Positions 42,292 through 43,073 of a stretch of 43,073 nt of DNA are shown piece by piece. This DNA is from an uncultured bacterium (GTDB lineage Bacteria > CSSED10-310 > CALFER01): the NCBI GenBank assembly GCA_937951895.1, contig CALFER010000031.1:1-43073 (forward strand). Direction: 5' to 3'. The number at the start of each line of letters is the position of its first letter. Position 1 is the stretch's first letter. The notes below the pieces were generated by a model, which saw only the letters and a list, made by a program, of their open reading frames with translations, had not been told where the DNA came from and made no database searches. The translations under genes and the position numbers were made by a program.

Positions 42292-42643
42292 TCAGAATGG
42301 CTTGTGAATACGCCTCCAGCAGTTTACTTACCTCCACCAGCAACACCATTGACGCGGAAACATCGCCATATTCGAGGTCGCGGACAAGAATCAGGTAATA
42401 GCGGGATTCTTCGAGGGATCCTTGCGCAATGTTGAGAAAGCGAGCCTTGTCTGCTTGCCCACGTTTTCTAAATCCTTCCGCGATATTTGCAGCGATTGAT
42501 ACAGCACTGCGGCGAAATTGAGATGACAAACAGTAGGTTTCCGAACGCGGGAAAGTCCGCGACAAACGGTAAACAGCCAGCACGAACTCATGCGCCTTCT
42601 GCCAAACCACCAAATCTTCGAATGTCTTCGCTGGAGCTCTCAT
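42278..42643 (-). CDS. Four-helix-bundle protein, 23S rRNA-IVP/S23 type
   Basis: 121-aa protein of the S23/IVP family found in 23S rRNA intervening sequences and as free genes: KTFEDLVVWQKAHEFVLAVY at the start, PRSETYCLSSQFRRSAVSIAANIAEGF (about residues 30-55) and FLNIAQGSLEESRYYLILVRDL (about 67-90), the family's core. Start ATG 42643; AGGAG 5 nt upstream, which lies inside the right repeat arm. A longer frame to 42739 has no ribosome site and is rejected. A perfect 21-bp inverted repeat frames the gene, one arm over the stop, the other over the ribosome site. Family members form pentameric bundles; their function is uncertain. Confidence 0.93.
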   Translation of the reverse strand: MRAPAKTFEDLVVWQKAHEFVLAVYRLSRTFPRSETYCLSSQFRRSAVSIAANIAEGFRKRGQADKARFLNIAQGSLEESRYYLILVRDLEYGDVSASMVLLVEVSKLLEAYSQAILNSDS

Positions 42644-42662
42644 TCTGACTCCTGAATTCTGA
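42642..42662 (-). repeat. Right arm of perfect 21-bp inverted repeat
   Basis: Reverse complement of 42271-42291. On the gene's strand it reads AGGAGTCAGA directly before the ATG, so the repeat itself supplies the Shine-Dalgarno and the start region of the four-helix-bundle gene. Confidence 0.85.
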
Positions 42663-42804
42663 CTGCTGACTACCTGAGAAGCAACATCCGATTTAGAATT
42701 ACGCCCTCTATTAAGCGCTTTCGGCGACCCGATTGTCAAATGAGTTTTTTATGAGGTGAATCGTGCAAGCGATCAGATACCCGCAGGGCTACTTCACTCT
42801 CAAC

Positions 42805-43073
42805 GTAAGCGTTCGAGCAAACACACCTTGGAATGGGATTTGATCGGAGTAAACTGGATGCTGGTGTTTGAATGGAGCAGGTTCTTTGAAAACAGAATAG
42901 AGACGATTATCGCGAGTGGGCGGCGTGAAGCGGAGTCTGATCGGGATCAAACAGTGTTTTCCAGCGATCCGGAAGCAGGTCGTCGATCGCCTTGGCCGGC
43001 CAGTCCCTCATGAGTTTATCGAGGACGTCGTTCAGATACCGATCCGGTTGGATGTCATTCAAGGCGCAGGTTG
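42805..43073 (-). mobile_element. End of an IS66-family element (partial)
   Basis: GTAAGCGTTCGAGC at 42805 resembles the GTAAGCG terminal inverted repeat of IS66 elements, and the transposase tail follows at 42907. The rest of the element lies beyond the window, so the other end and the 8-bp target duplication cannot be checked. Confidence 0.65.
42907..43073 (-). CDS. IS66-family transposase, C-terminal end (5' part outside window)
   Basis: Minus strand, stop TAA at 42907-42909, open to the window edge (55 residues). It reads TCALNDIQPDRYLNDVLDKL, then WPAKAIDDLLPDRW, the conserved C-terminus of IS66 TnpC transposases (TCALNGVDP-YL-DVL, IDELLPHRW). The stop and end are intact, so the element need not be damaged here. 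Confidence 0.85.
   Translation of the reverse strand, partial: TCALNDIQPDRYLNDVLDKLMRDWPAKAIDDLLPDRWKTLFDPDQTPLHAAHSR

Noticed and set aside
42756..43013. 85-codon plus-strand frame over the IS66 end
   Set aside because: Overlaps the IS66 terminal repeat and transposase tail on the other strand; composition not protein-like.

Overview
The window looks like a chromosomal segment of a Gram-negative-type bacterium from a poorly characterised lineage. Signal peptides, long Pro/Thr linkers, FG-GAP and beta-helix secreted proteins, an ECF sigma/anti-sigma pair and a large Ser/Thr kinase with ATPase and TPR parts are typical of environmental candidate phyla; I cannot place it more exactly from sequence alone. 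Standard -35/-10 promoters and Shine-Dalgarno sites are easy to find. TGA is used as a normal stop in many genes, including several ATGA stop/start overlaps, so the code is standard.

Layout. 1-2.9 kb: a nitroreductase cut by the window edge, divergent from a 722-aa EF-hand membrane protein. 3-7.4 kb (minus strand, probable operon or operons): NYN/LOTUS protein, secreted nuclease-like EEP protein, pirin, a small Cys-rich protein and a hemolysin III membrane protein. 7.6-14 kb (plus): a Ser/Thr kinase-ATPase-TPR protein, then three translationally coupled genes for an ECF sigma factor, an anti-sigma-like zinc-finger protein that also carries an excisionase-type DNA-binding domain, and a GspE-type ATPase fused to a GspF-like N-terminus. 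14.1-16.3 kb: HMG-CoA lyase-like enzyme plus a CaiB/BaiF CoA-transferase. 16.3-20.2 kb: an SNF2 helicase and a SWIM zinc-finger partner with an AT-hook tail.

20.2-42.2 kb is an island of secreted, modular proteins: PEBP-like, TM1410/GH114-like, beta-helix, nidogen/CARDB-like, SGNH-like, FG-GAP and EEP-nuclease proteins, interrupted only by a YigZ protein and a Cys-rich cytosolic protein. Nine proteins in the window share one roughly 115-residue domain that I do not recognise. It usually follows a Pro/Thr linker at the C-terminus, but in one protein it is N-terminal. It has a Cys-free form and a Cys-containing form.

The most striking single gene is at 37477-39774. A thioredoxin-fold (TlpA/AhpC-like) protein has an in-frame TGA exactly at the active site (Cys-TGA-Gly-Gly), and the same frame continues for 702 further codons. 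A perfect 7-bp hairpin with a G-rich loop lies 9 nt after the TGA, as expected for a bacterial SECIS element. This is a candidate secreted selenoprotein with a new domain architecture. The right edge holds a 23S-IVP-type four-helix-bundle gene framed by a perfect 21-bp inverted repeat, and the end of an IS66-family element.
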